Of a stretch of 64,000 nucleotides of DNA, positions 1 through 7,991 are shown piece by piece (within the stretch, counting starts at the first letter, position 1; every line of letters begins with the position of its first letter). This DNA is from Mycobacterium sp. D16Q13 (GTDB lineage: Bacteria; Actinomycetota; Actinomycetes; Mycobacteriales; Mycobacteriaceae). The notes beneath the pieces were generated by a model that saw only the letters and a list, made by a program, of their open reading frames with translations, ran no database searches and was not told where the DNA came from. Location: NCBI RefSeq assembly GCF_002013375.1, contig NZ_MAEW01000001.1:186001-250000 (forward strand). The letters are read 5' to 3'. The position numbers and the translations under genes were made by a program.

Positions 1-1
1 G

Positions 2-610
2 ACGGAGGCCGAGTTCATCGCGGTGCGGCTGCCCTACGGCGTACAGGCCGACGAGAACGATGCCCAAGTGGCCCTGAGGTTTATCGACCCCGACCGCTCC
101 ATCGTCATCAACGTCAAAGACGCCTCGGATGCCGCGGTGCATGCGGTGGCCGACGCACTCAGCGAGACACCGTCGGACTTCGTGCGCGGCAACATCAAGG
201 CCCGGGAACGCATGGTCGTCCAATACGCCGTCGCCGGTCAGCACCGGCTGCTCGTGGTCGGCACCGACCACGCCGCCGAGGCCGTCACGGGATTCTTCAC
301 CAAGTTCGGCGATGGTGGCGTCGATGTCACCCCGCTCACGGGACTCACCAAACGTCAAGGTGCACAACTTCTTTCCCACCTGGGCGCTCCGGAGAGCATC
401 TCGCACAAGGTGCCCACCGCCGACCTGGAAGATGACCGGCCCGCGCTCCCCGACGAGGTCGCACTCGGCGTCACGTACGCACAGATCGACGATTACCTGG
501 AGGGCAAGGCGGTCACCGTCGAGGCCGCCGACCGTATCGAACGCTGGTACCTGCAGACCCGGCACAAGCGCACCGTCCCGGTCACCCCGTTCGACGGCTG
601 GTGGCGCTAA
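2..610 (+). CDS. nadE: NH3-dependent NAD+ synthetase, C-terminal part
   Basis: This is the end of an NAD+ synthetase, which amidates deaminido-NAD with ATP and ammonia in the last step of NAD synthesis. The frame is open from base 2 and the start lies outside the window. The segment [16 protein letters not shown] and the following FIDP block resemble the E. coli-type, single-domain enzyme. The C-terminus ([15 protein letters not shown]) also fits that class, and I see no glutaminase domain in what is visible. About 200 of the roughly 275 expected residues are present. It converges on the SDR gene downstream and overlaps it by 4 bases. Confidence 0.9.
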   Translation, partial: TEAEFIAVRLPYGVQADENDAQVALRFIDPDRSIVINVKDASDAAVHAVADALSETPSDFVRGNIKARERMVVQYAVAGQHRLLVVGTDHAAEAVTGFFTKFGDGGVDVTPLTGLTKRQGAQLLSHLGAPESISHKVPTADLEDDRPALPDEVALGVTYAQIDDYLEGKAVTVEAADRIERWYLQTRHKRTVPVTPFDGWWR

Positions 611-1491
611 GAGTCCGTCGACGGCGGATTCGTCCCGGACTTCTGAAATCCGGGACGCAGCGCGTTGGTGAAGGCGTGATTGACGAGCCGCATCGCGACG
701 CTGTACGGCCACCACAGCGTGCGTTTGAACAGATAGAGCGCGCGGATATCGACCCCCGTGTAGACGAGGTAACGGTTGTGGCGGATGCCGTGCAGGATCC
801 GGTCGGCCACCTTCTCGGGCGAGGTGGCATGCCCCACGAACCGGTTCACCCACTTACTGACATCGGGGTTGTCGCGGTCCACGCCGGCGATGTCGACGGT
901 GCGCACCAGCGGAGTGTTGACGGCGCCCGGCACCACCACGGTGACGCCGATCTTGTAACGAGCCAGATCGAAGCGCAGTACCTCTGAGACGCCACGCAGC
1001 CCGTACTTGCTGGCGCTGTAAGCGGCATGCCATGGCAGAGCCACCAGGCCCGCCGCCGACGACACGTTCACGATCTGACCACCGTTACGCGCCTTGATCA
1101 TCGCGGGCACAAGACTCTCGATGACGTGGATGGGCCCCATCAGGTTGATATCGACCACCGAGCGCCACTGCTGATGGGAAAGCCTGTCTACGGATCCCCA
1201 TACGGATATCCCCGCGATATTGAGCAGAACATCCATGCTCGGATGTGTCTCCAGAATGTCGGCCGCGAAGGCTGCGACGGCGTCATAATCGGAGATATCG
1301 AGCGCCCGGTAGGCGCTGACCTTCCCTCCGGCGGCCGTGATCTCCTCGACCACGGACTCGAGTCCGTCCGCGGCCCGATCGGTCAAAAACAGCTCGGCGC
1401 CCTCGCGCCCCAGACGCAGCGCGGTGGCCCGTCCGATCCCGCTGGCGGCCCCGGTGACGAAGCATCGCTTACCGGTGAAGTCGTATGCCAT
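607..1491 (-). CDS. short-chain dehydrogenase/reductase (Rv3057c-like)
   Basis: A classical SDR of 294 aa that should reduce or oxidise a carbonyl/alcohol with NAD(P). The Rossmann motif TGAASGIG is near residue 13, NIAG near 92 and the YSASK catalytic pair near 155-160. The C-terminal extension (residues 240-294, aromatic and basic) is seen in membrane-associated mycobacterial SDRs. I chose the ATG at 1491 because the upstream extension is low-quality sequence and [14 protein letters not shown] is a normal SDR start. SDR, TetR and P450 together resemble M. tuberculosis Rv3057c, Rv3058c and Rv3059, with a DUF4349 gene inserted between. The substrate is unknown. Confidence 0.85.
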   Translation of the reverse strand: MAYDFTGKRCFVTGAASGIGRATALRLGREGAELFLTDRAADGLESVVEEITAAGGKVSAYRALDISDYDAVAAFAADILETHPSMDVLLNIAGISVWGSVDRLSHQQWRSVVDINLMGPIHVIESLVPAMIKARNGGQIVNVSSAAGLVALPWHAAYSASKYGLRGVSEVLRFDLARYKIGVTVVVPGAVNTPLVRTVDIAGVDRDNPDVSKWVNRFVGHATSPEKVADRILHGIRHNRYLVYTGVDIRALYLFKRTLWWPYSVAMRLVNHAFTNALRPGFQKSGTNPPSTDS

Positions 1492-1559
1492 TACTGAACC
1501 GTACCGGCCGTCATTCTTAAATTTCTGCGCGGTCCAATAGCAAACGGTACCTTCGGAAT

Positions 1560-2504
1560 ATGACGATTGATAGCACGCAATCTCGCCGCGGTTGGTTACC
1601 TTGGGCAACTACAATTGCAGTAGTGCTGATAGCCGCCACGGCATGCGCGGGCGGAACCTCGTCCCGCCTTTCGCGGGGCGCAGACGACGCTCCCGCCGCC
1701 CCCGCCGCCTCCACCTACACCCAGGCTCCGGCGGCCCCCATGCGCGACTCGATGCAACAGGCCCCGCAATACGGCCCGCCGACGGAGGCCAAACGGGACA
1801 TCGTCAAGACCGGGACCATGACGATCGTCGTGCCCAATCCTTCCGAAGCTGCCGACAAGGCGGCCGGGTTCGCCGAATCGGCCAATGGCCGGGTGGAGAG
1901 CCGCTCGGAGGATGCGGGATCTGGATCCGGCCGTGCACACACAGCCATCGTGCTGCGAGTACCCGCCGCCAAGCTTGACGGCGTTCTTCGCGATCTCAAG
2001 GAGCTGGGCAAGGTCAAGTCCGCCGACACCAAGAGCGATGACGTGACTGCGCAGCGGGTCGATCTGGACGCCAGAATCGCGGCGCTGCAGACCTCCGTCG
2101 ACAGACTCCTGGGGATCATGCGCGATTCCAAGGACACCGAGGCCCTGATCCAGGCCGAAACCGAGTTGTCCAAGCGTCAAGCCGACCTCGATAGTCTGCG
2201 GGCACAACGCAACCAGCTCGGAGAACAAGTCGCCTACAGCTCGGTCACCGTCACGTTCCTCGCCGAAGAAGTGGGCCTGCCGCCGACACCGCCCAAGTAC
2301 CAAGGGTTCTTCGGACAGATCGAGCGTGGCTGGGATGGGCTCGTCGCGGCGGGCAACAACGTGCTGTTGCTGTTCGGACTGCTACTCCCCTGGCTCGGCG
2401 TGTGCGCAGTCCTCGGCGGAATCGGTTACGGCGTTCGCCGGGTGGTGCGGCAGCGCCGATCCGAGGCGACTGAGCTATCGACCCAAAAGGCTGACACGCC
2501 ATAG
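1560..2504 (+). CDS. DUF4349 domain putative lipoprotein
   Basis: A 314-aa envelope protein. The N-terminus has a basic start, a hydrophobic stretch and ATAC at residues 26-29, an imperfect lipobox that could carry a lipid anchor on Cys29. Residues 35-80 are Ala/Pro-rich. The DUF4349 body (about 80-255) contains the heptad-like helical segment around DLDARIAALQTSVDRLL, and a transmembrane helix follows at about 270-292 with an Arg-rich tail. No enzymatic role is known for the family. It is divergent from the SDR with a 68-base spacer and overlaps the TetR gene convergently by 30 bases. Confidence 0.8.
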   Translation: MTIDSTQSRRGWLPWATTIAVVLIAATACAGGTSSRLSRGADDAPAAPAASTYTQAPAAPMRDSMQQAPQYGPPTEAKRDIVKTGTMTIVVPNPSEAADKAAGFAESANGRVESRSEDAGSGSGRAHTAIVLRVPAAKLDGVLRDLKELGKVKSADTKSDDVTAQRVDLDARIAALQTSVDRLLGIMRDSKDTEALIQAETELSKRQADLDSLRAQRNQLGEQVAYSSVTVTFLAEEVGLPPTPPKYQGFFGQIERGWDGLVAAGNNVLLLFGLLLPWLGVCAVLGGIGYGVRRVVRQRRSEATELSTQKADTP

Positions 2505-3104
2505 GGTCTCGATAACCCCAAGCGCCCGAGCGGGATCGGTGTTACGCCCGACGAATGAGCTATCGCCCGACACCGTCGACGCGGTCAACGCCACCAGTGA
2601 CCGCACCAAAGCTGGCAGATCGTCTGAGATCGGTTGGGCACCACGTTCATTCACTTCGATCTCGGCGATCTTGAGGATCTTCTCGATCACAACGTCGGTG
2701 AGGTCGTCGAGCAGACCGGCGATTGTCGGATCGGTGATCCGCGCCTCCTGACACGCCTTCATCAACGGGTCGTTATGCGCGAAGGAGGCCGCGGCACTGC
2801 CCACCATGCGGTTGGCGAACTGTTCGGGAGTCTCCTCCTCGCCACGCGGCGCGAAGTAGTGCGTGAGCTCGTCGAGCTCCGCGAAGGCGTCGCCAACCAT
2901 CTGCGCGAGCACCGAGTACTTGCTGTCGAAATAGAAGTAGAACCCTGATCGGCCGACGCCGGCCCGCTCACTGATCGCGCTGACGGACAGCTCGGCAAAA
3001 CTGTGGTTTTCCGCGATCAGCTCGGCAACAGCCGTCATGATCGCGTCGCGCTGACGATCACCACGGGTCTGCGTGCCACTGCGCGCTGGACTGACCACCT
3101 GCAC
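2475..3104 (-). CDS. TetR family regulator divergent from cytochrome P450
   Basis: A one-component repressor of about 209 aa. The N-terminal helix-turn-helix reads SVSAISERAGVGRSGFYFYFDSK, typical of TetR proteins, and is followed by an all-helical ligand domain. Several in-frame GTG codons (3113, 3104, 3098) are possible starts and I could not separate them by ribosome-binding site. All lie downstream of the perfect palindrome at 3130-3155. That palindrome sits between this gene and the P450, so the regulator probably controls itself and the P450. Position matches Rv3058c of M. tuberculosis. Confidence 0.85.
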   Translation of the reverse strand: MQVVSPARSGTQTRGDRQRDAIMTAVAELIAENHSFAELSVSAISERAGVGRSGFYFYFDSKYSVLAQMVGDAFAELDELTHYFAPRGEEETPEQFANRMVGSAAASFAHNDPLMKACQEARITDPTIAGLLDDLTDVVIEKILKIAEIEVNERGAQPISDDLPALVRSLVALTASTVSGDSSFVGRNTDPARALGVIETLWRVSLLGR

Positions 3105-3129
3105 AGTTTGCACCGAAACACCGCATGAA

Positions 3130-3155
3130 CAGAACTTGACACCCGTCAAGTTCTG
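3130..3155. promoter_or_regulatory. Perfect palindrome, putative TetR operator
   Basis: The sequence CAGAACTTGAC, four bases (ACCC), then GTCAAGTTCTG forms an 11-4-11 perfect inverted repeat in the spacer between the divergent TetR and P450 genes. This is the expected size and place for a TetR operator. A related core (ACTTGACA, CCC, TGTCAAGT) lies at 15789-15807 before an acyl-CoA synthetase gene. Binding is inferred. Confidence 0.75.
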
Positions 3156-3214
3156 CGGCGAAGATGATCTAGAGCACACCGAAGTGCTAGTCGCGAGCGA
3201 AGGAGCCACGCCCA

Positions 3215-4693
3215 ATGGCGACGATCAGCAGCACCGATTACCTCATCGACCAGGCCAAACGACGTCTTCCCACCATGAACACCCTTCCGGGTATGGGATA
3301 CGTCGAGAACTACCTCAACAATCGCGACTGGCCACTGACCGAACTGGCGCCGCCGCCACCCGGAAGCGGCCTGAAGCCCGTGATGGGTGACCAGGGCCTG
3401 CCGATGCTCGGGCACATGATCGAGATGTTCCGCGGGGGAATCGACTGGGTGCTCAACATGTATCAGGAGCGCGGCCCGGTGAGCTGGTCACAGACCCCCA
3501 TTGGCAAGATCGTCGCCGCGCTGGGCCCCGACGCCACCCAGGCGGTGTTCAGCAATGCGAACAAGGACTTCTCGCAGCAGGGCTGGGTCCCCGTCATCGG
3601 CCCCTTCTTCAGCCGGGGACTGATGCTGCTGGACTTCCAGGAGCACCGCGAGCACCGTCTGATCATGCAGCAGGCGTTTCTGCGCAGCCGCCTAGCCGGC
3701 TATGTGGAGCAGATCGATTCAGTGGCAACCGAGATCGTCGCCCAGTGGCCCACCAACGACCGCCGGTTCCTGTTCTACCCGGCCATCAAGGAGCTGACCC
3801 TGGATGTGGCCTCGGTGGTGTTCATGGGCAATGAGCCACATGCTCAACATGAGCGGCTCGACAAGGTCAACAAGGCGTTCGTCGCGACCACCCGTGCCGG
3901 TGGAGCCATCTTCCGCTTCGGCGTGCCTCCCTTCAAATGGTGGCAGGGACTACAGGGGCGCAAGCTGCTCGAGGAGTACTTTGCCGAACGGGTGGGTATT
4001 GCCCGCCGCAAGGAATCGGGTGCCGACATGTTGACGGCGTTGTGCCACGCCGAGACGGACGAGGGCGACGCCTTCACCGATACCGACATCGTCAACCACA
4101 TGATTTTCCTGATGATGGCCGCGCACGACACCACCACGTCGACAACCACGACGATGGCCTACTACCTGGCCGCGAATCCCGAATGGCAAGAACGGGTTCG
4201 GGAGGAGTCGGACCGTCTCGGCGACGGCCCGCTGGACATCGACGCGCTCGAGAAGCTGGAGAGCCTCGATCTGGTGATGAATGAGGCGTTGCGCCTCGTC
4301 ACGCCACTGCCCTTCAATATCCGCTCCGCGGTGCGCGATACCGATCTGCTCGGGTTCCACATCCCGGCCGGAACGATGATCAACATCTGGCCCGGCATGA
4401 ACCACCGGCTACCCGAATTGTGGACGGACCCGGACAAGTTCGATCCCGACCGCTTCGCCGAACCGCGAAACGAGCACAAACGCCATCGGTATGCGTTCTC
4501 GCCGTTCGGCGGGGGTGCGCACAAGTGCATCGGCATGGTGTTCGGCCAGCTGGAGATCAAAGCGATCATGCACCGACTGTTGCGGCAGTACCGGTTTGAG
4601 CTGACTCATCCCAGCTACGAGGCCAAGTGGGACTATGCCGGCATGCCGCTGCCGATCGACGGCATGCCCATCGTCCTGCGCCCCTTGCACTGA
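3215..4693 (+). CDS. cytochrome P450, CYP136-like
   Basis: A 492-aa haem monooxygenase. The oxygen-binding I-helix motif AAHDTTTST is near residue 302, the ExxR motif (NEALR) near 354, and the haem ligand loop FSPFGGGAHKCIG ends with the Cys thiolate near 437. No membrane anchor is evident, so a soluble bacterial P450 fed by ferredoxin/ferredoxin reductase is expected. Length, motifs and the adjacent divergent TetR match CYP136 (Rv3059), whose physiological substrate I do not know. The start is supported by GAAGGAG upstream. The palindrome at 3130-3155 lies 60 bases upstream of the start codon. Confidence 0.88.
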   Translation: MATISSTDYLIDQAKRRLPTMNTLPGMGYVENYLNNRDWPLTELAPPPPGSGLKPVMGDQGLPMLGHMIEMFRGGIDWVLNMYQERGPVSWSQTPIGKIVAALGPDATQAVFSNANKDFSQQGWVPVIGPFFSRGLMLLDFQEHREHRLIMQQAFLRSRLAGYVEQIDSVATEIVAQWPTNDRRFLFYPAIKELTLDVASVVFMGNEPHAQHERLDKVNKAFVATTRAGGAIFRFGVPPFKWWQGLQGRKLLEEYFAERVGIARRKESGADMLTALCHAETDEGDAFTDTDIVNHMIFLMMAAHDTTTSTTTTMAYYLAANPEWQERVREESDRLGDGPLDIDALEKLESLDLVMNEALRLVTPLPFNIRSAVRDTDLLGFHIPAGTMINIWPGMNHRLPELWTDPDKFDPDRFAEPRNEHKRHRYAFSPFGGGAHKCIGMVFGQLEIKAIMHRLLRQYRFELTHPSYEAKWDYAGMPLPIDGMPIVLRPLH

Positions 4694-4703
4694 GCACGCG
4701 AGG

Positions 4704-5168
4704 TTAGCAACCCAGACGGTTAGCGCAGGCAGTGACCGCCTTGAGCGACGAGGTCGTGGCATCGTGCGCACGGCCCATCGCCCAGGCGGTGCCAGTGCCG
4801 TTGGTGCCGCGCACAAAAGTGCACGTCTGATCGCCGTCGCGCAGCTGATGGAAGCTGAGCGTTTCCATCCGTATCCCCCGCTCGGACAGCATGGCGGTCA
4901 GCGCTGCCATGGGTCCGCACGCGGCGGCCGTCGACGATTCGATGCACTCACCGATCGCGAGCGTGGCCCGGTAGATCCCGTCGGCCTCGGACCATTGGCC
5001 CAGCCTCAGGGAACCGCCGCCGCGCTCGTACGTCTGACAGAACGAGGCCCAGGACATGTCACCGGCCTCTTCGCGCAAACCGCGCGGCAGTGGGACGCCG
5101 AAGCGGTCCATGAACGGATCGATCTGCGGGAAAATTGTTGTTGAGGAATGCATGTGCCGGTCTTTCAT
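4704..5168 (-). CDS. stand-alone alpha-isopropylmalate synthase regulatory (LeuA-dimer) domain protein
   Basis: A 154-aa protein resembling only the C-terminal leucine-sensing domain of 2-isopropylmalate synthase (LeuA). The clearest match is the tail, where AMGRAHDATTSSLKAVTACANRL mirrors the end of full LeuA proteins. GPMAALTAMLSERGI near residue 85 resembles the domain's GP-x-A-helix. The catalytic TIM barrel is absent and there is no room for it upstream. The start may be 5168 or the inner ATG at 5153. The gene is preceded by a Val/Leu-rich leader peptide and hairpins (5192-5282), which supports a branched-chain amino acid link. It could modulate LeuA or be an independent small-molecule sensor. 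Confidence 0.7.
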   Translation of the reverse strand: MKDRHMHSSTTIFPQIDPFMDRFGVPLPRGLREEAGDMSWASFCQTYERGGGSLRLGQWSEADGIYRATLAIGECIESSTAAACGPMAALTAMLSERGIRMETLSFHQLRDGDQTCTFVRGTNGTGTAWAMGRAHDATTSSLKAVTACANRLGC

Positions 5169-5191
5169 CTGATGTGGAAAGTGACCGACAG

Positions 5192-5255
5192 GTAGTAGCT
5201 TCGACCCACAGCGAGGGGTCGGTCTGGATCAGACCCCGCTGCGGGTTGCTACTAC
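5192..5255 (-). promoter_or_regulatory. Attenuator-like nested hairpins before the LeuA-domain gene
   Basis: On the transcript strand an outer stem GTAGTAGC/GCTACTAC (8 perfect pairs) encloses CAGCG-GGGTC pairing with GACCCC-TCGCTG. A competing apical hairpin, GGTCTG-ATC-CAGACC, uses some of the same bases. The 5' arm of the outer stem is formed by the leader peptide's Val-Val-Ala codons (GTA GTA GC), so a ribosome waiting for valyl-tRNA would mask it. No T-run follows, so the output may be Rho-dependent or translational rather than an intrinsic terminator. Confidence 0.6.
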
Positions 5256-5282
5256 GAGAAGACGCTGCACGAGAACCAACAC
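5229..5282 (-). CDS. 17-residue Val/Leu-rich leader peptide
   Basis: A short frame starting with GTG encodes (V/M)LVLVQRLLVVATRSGV and stops. Counting the GTG start as Val, ten of 17 codons are Val or Leu, including LVLV, LL and a pair of GTA Val codons, which should be rare at this GC content. The stop codon falls inside a hairpin. It lies 16 bases after the CobW stop and about 60 bases before the LeuA-domain gene. There is no clear Shine-Dalgarno; TAATCA upstream could be a -10 element for a near-leaderless transcript. Composition and placement are those of an attenuation leader. Confidence 0.6.
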   Translation of the reverse strand: MLVLVQRLLVVATRSGV

Positions 5283-5298
5283 TAGACGCGGCGTCTGA

Positions 5299-6291
5299 TT
5301 AGCGCAAATACTTTCCCAGGACCACCATCGATCGCTCATGGTCGGGATCCGGCGGATCGTCGACGAGAGCGTGCAGACGCTCGGTGATGCTGTCGCCGTC
5401 CAGGTGCGTACCGATGAGCACGAAATTCGCCCCCTGTGGCAGCCCCGTCCGCTTGGGCGCCTTGTCGATGGTGATGTGATCGCCCACGGTGTGCACCGCG
5501 AGTGTCTTGTCACCGATCCGCGCCACCCCCTTGATCCGGTACACGCCGGCGGGCTGACTGTCCAGGAATTCGATGAGGCGCCGGGGATGCAGAGCATGCT
5601 CGGTCGCGAACTCGACCGTCTCGTAGTGGTGATGCGCATGCTGATGGTGGCTGTGATCCTCGCGGATGAGGTCCTCCAGTGAGAGCTGACCTATCGGCGC
5701 CGGGCGCTCCTTCTTGTCGAACAGCAGCCGGGGGTCGACATCGGCACCGCTGGTCTCCACGATCGACGCGCGCGGGTTGCGTTCCTTGACGACGGCGCGC
5801 AGGTGGGTGCGATCCGCGGCGTCGGCCAGGTCAATCTTGTTGAGAACCACCAGATCCGCCAGGGTCAGATGCTGGGCGATCTCCGGATGCCGTTCCGCGA
5901 CGTCCTCGTACTGGGCGGTGTCGACGACGGTGACCAGTCCCCCGTAGCCGATCCGGTTGTCCTCGGCCGCCGCCGCCAGCACCATGCGCACCAGCGGCAA
6001 CGGCTCAGCCAGGCCGCTCGCCTCGATGACAATGGCGTCGATATCGCGGCCCGCGAGAGCGGTCAGCATGCCACCGAGTTCATCGTCGTCAGCGGTGCAG
6101 CACAGGCATCCGTTGGACATCGTCATGGTCGAGTCAACCTGACCGGCGACCAGCATGGCGTCGATGTTGATGGCCCCGAAGTCGTTGACTACTACACCGA
6201 TTCGCACACCCAGGGTGTTGCGCAACAGGTTGTTCAGCAGCGTCGTCTTACCGGCGCCCAGGAAACCGGAGACGATGGTGACCGGGATCAA
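5299..6291 (-). CDS. CobW/COG0523 family GTPase
   Basis: A 330-aa G3E-family GTPase, a group that delivers or manages metals such as zinc, cobalt and iron. The P-loop GFLGAGKTTLLNN is at residues 8-20, the family metal-binding motif CLCC is near 62-65, NKID (G4) is near 150, and there is a His-rich stretch (DHSHHQHAHHH) near 211-222. The C-terminal CobW_C domain is present. The start is TTG at 6291 with GAGGA upstream. The leader peptide and LeuA-domain gene follow directly in the same direction, so read-through transcription into the attenuator is possible. I see no obvious Zur box. Confidence 0.88.
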   Translation of the reverse strand: MIPVTIVSGFLGAGKTTLLNNLLRNTLGVRIGVVVNDFGAINIDAMLVAGQVDSTMTMSNGCLCCTADDDELGGMLTALAGRDIDAIVIEASGLAEPLPLVRMVLAAAAEDNRIGYGGLVTVVDTAQYEDVAERHPEIAQHLTLADLVVLNKIDLADAADRTHLRAVVKERNPRASIVETSGADVDPRLLFDKKERPAPIGQLSLEDLIREDHSHHQHAHHHYETVEFATEHALHPRRLIEFLDSQPAGVYRIKGVARIGDKTLAVHTVGDHITIDKAPKRTGLPQGANFVLIGTHLDGDSITERLHALVDDPPDPDHERSMVVLGKYLR

Positions 6292-6343
6292 GCTGGGTCC
6301 TCGACACTTCTCCGCACGCCACCAGTGTAGGTAAGGCCGGCGA

Positions 6344-7153
6344 CTAGTTGATGGTGGAGATGATGCCGCCGTTGACGAAGATGGTCTGGGCGGTCGTCCA
6401 CCCCGATTCCGGAAGAACCAGCAGCCTGGCCACGGGCAGAATGTCGTCGCCGCGACCGATCTTGCCGTTGATGCTCATCGACTCCAGCCAGGCGATGTTG
6501 TCATCGGACTCCGCCGGATAGAAGAAGCTCGTTTGCAGAGGCCCAGGCGCGATGCAGTTGACCGTTATTCCGCGGCCGCCAACCTCTTTGGCGAGCGCCT
6601 TGGTGAAGTGCTCCACGGGGGCCTTGGATCCGGCATAGGCGCTATAGGTGGGCGCCAGCGCCCCCACCATGGTGGTGACGAAGCTCAGAATCCGGCCGTC
6701 GTCGGCCATCCGGCGCGCTGCCTCACGCATCATGAAGAACACCGTCTTGGCGTTGGCGTTGAACACGCCGTCGTATTCGTCCTCGGTGATATCCGCCAAA
6801 GGTTTCCGCACGATCATGCCCGCGGTGTTGATCAGGATGTCCCAGCGCCCGAATGCCGCGAAAGTGGCGTCGGCGAGCTTGGTGCAGTTCTCGGGAACCG
6901 CAAGGTCGGCCTGGAAGCTGACCGCCTCGCCGCCGGCCTCCTCGATCTGCCGAACGACCTCGGCCGCCTGCTCCGCCTTGTTATCGCTGCGGTAGTGCAC
7001 CACGATCCGGGCGCCATCATGGGCCAGCGTCCGGGCAAGTGCCGCACCCATGTTCGCCGACGCCCCGGTGATCACAGCCACCTTCCCCGCCAGCGGCCAT
7101 TCCTGCGGACGATACGGTTGGACCGGATCAATTGCCCCGGGGATCTCGACCAT
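6344..7153 (-). CDS. short-chain dehydrogenase/reductase
   Basis: A 269-aa classical SDR. The cofactor motif is TGASANMG near residue 30, NTAG near 108, and the catalytic pair is in YAGSK near 173-177. The second Gly-rich position is altered (ASANMG rather than GIG), which is common among fatty-acid and enoyl-type SDRs. The ATG at 7153 has GGGAG upstream and is preferred to the GTG at 7159. The divergent NmrA-type gene is reached across a spacer holding two AACAA/TTGTT-like sites 21 bases apart. The substrate is unknown. Confidence 0.82.
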   Translation of the reverse strand: MVEIPGAIDPVQPYRPQEWPLAGKVAVITGASANMGAALARTLAHDGARIVVHYRSDNKAEQAAEVVRQIEEAGGEAVSFQADLAVPENCTKLADATFAAFGRWDILINTAGMIVRKPLADITEDEYDGVFNANAKTVFFMMREAARRMADDGRILSFVTTMVGALAPTYSAYAGSKAPVEHFTKALAKEVGGRGITVNCIAPGPLQTSFFYPAESDDNIAWLESMSINGKIGRGDDILPVARLLVLPESGWTTAQTIFVNGGIISTIN

Positions 7154-7217
7154 GTCCACTCCCTCTAGAAGTCAGCCAGCAAAGACCGAGCGTAGCGAGA
7201 TATCAGACGTTCCGGCC

Positions 7218-7254
7218 AACAAGAGATTGTTGACAGCTAACAAGCATCTGTTGT
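7218..7254. promoter_or_regulatory. Paired AACAA-N4-TTGTT sites in divergent spacer
   Basis: AACAAGAGATTGTT at 7218-7231 is a perfect 5-4-5 inverted repeat. AACAAGCATCTGTT, a related imperfect copy, begins at 7239, 21 bases or two helical turns further on. They sit between the divergent SDR and NmrA-type genes and could be operators. No regulator gene is adjacent. Confidence 0.45.
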
Positions 7255-7328
7255 GAGAAGTCCCCTGAGCGGGAATGTCCGCACTACCGCCACCGTTATC
7301 GGTCGTGGGCTTACGAGAGGAACACACC

Positions 7329-7991
7329 ATGCCGCAGAAAGTCGTCGTCGCCGGTGGCCACGGGCAGATCGCCGCGCACCTGATCCGTCTGCTCGCGGCG
7401 CGTGGTGATGACGCCGTCGCCCTGATTCGCAATCCCGACCATGCGGACGATGTTCGGGCATGGGGCGGGCAACCACGGGTTCTCGACCTGGAATCTGCCG
7501 ACGTGAGAACGGTCGCCGGCGCCCTGGAGGGGGCCGATGCCGCCGTCTTCGCGGCGGGAGCGGGACCGGGCAGCGGGCCGGCGCGCAAGGACACCGTGGA
7601 CCGTGCCGCCGCCGTCCTGCTCGCCGACGCCGCGGAACAGGCACGGGTGCGCCGGTTCATTCAGATCAGTGCCTTCGGCGCCGGTGAACCCGTACCAACG
7701 GACGGGGACGAGTCGTGGATCGCCTACGTGATCGCCAAGACGGCCGCCGAGGAGGACCTGCGTGCTCGCGGCGGCCTGGATTGGACCATTCTGCGTCCCG
7801 GTCTACTCACCGACCAGGATCCGACCGGATTGGTTGCCTTGTCGGCCAGTAGGATTGAACGGGGATCAGTTCCCCGTGCCGATGTCGCGGCAGTGACTGC
7901 CGAACTACTCACCGCGCCGAACACGGTGCACGACATCCTGTTCCTCACCGAGGGCGCCACCCCGATCACCAGCGCGGTACGCGTGCTCTAG
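7329..7991 (+). CDS. NmrA/atypical SDR family NAD(P)-binding protein
   Basis: A 220-aa atypical SDR (SDR_a5-like). The dinucleotide motif VVVAGGHGQIAAHL starts at residue 5. The YVIAKTAAEE segment near residue 137 preserves Tyr-x3-Lys, and DWTILRPGLL follows. Such proteins act as NAD(P)H-linked reductases or redox sensors. The start at 7329 has GAGAGGAA upstream. It overlaps the convergent LLM oxidoreductase gene by 4 bases. Specific substrate is unknown. Confidence 0.8.
   Translation: MPQKVVVAGGHGQIAAHLIRLLAARGDDAVALIRNPDHADDVRAWGGQPRVLDLESADVRTVAGALEGADAAVFAAGAGPGSGPARKDTVDRAAAVLLADAAEQARVRRFIQISAFGAGEPVPTDGDESWIAYVIAKTAAEEDLRARGGLDWTILRPGLLTDQDPTGLVALSASRIERGSVPRADVAAVTAELLTAPNTVHDILFLTEGATPITSAVRVL

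Noticed and set aside
4704..5168. Possibility that this is a truncated full-length leuA
   Set aside because: The region upstream is filled by the leader, hairpins and CobW; no catalytic-domain sequence is present and the ORF is intact with its own start.
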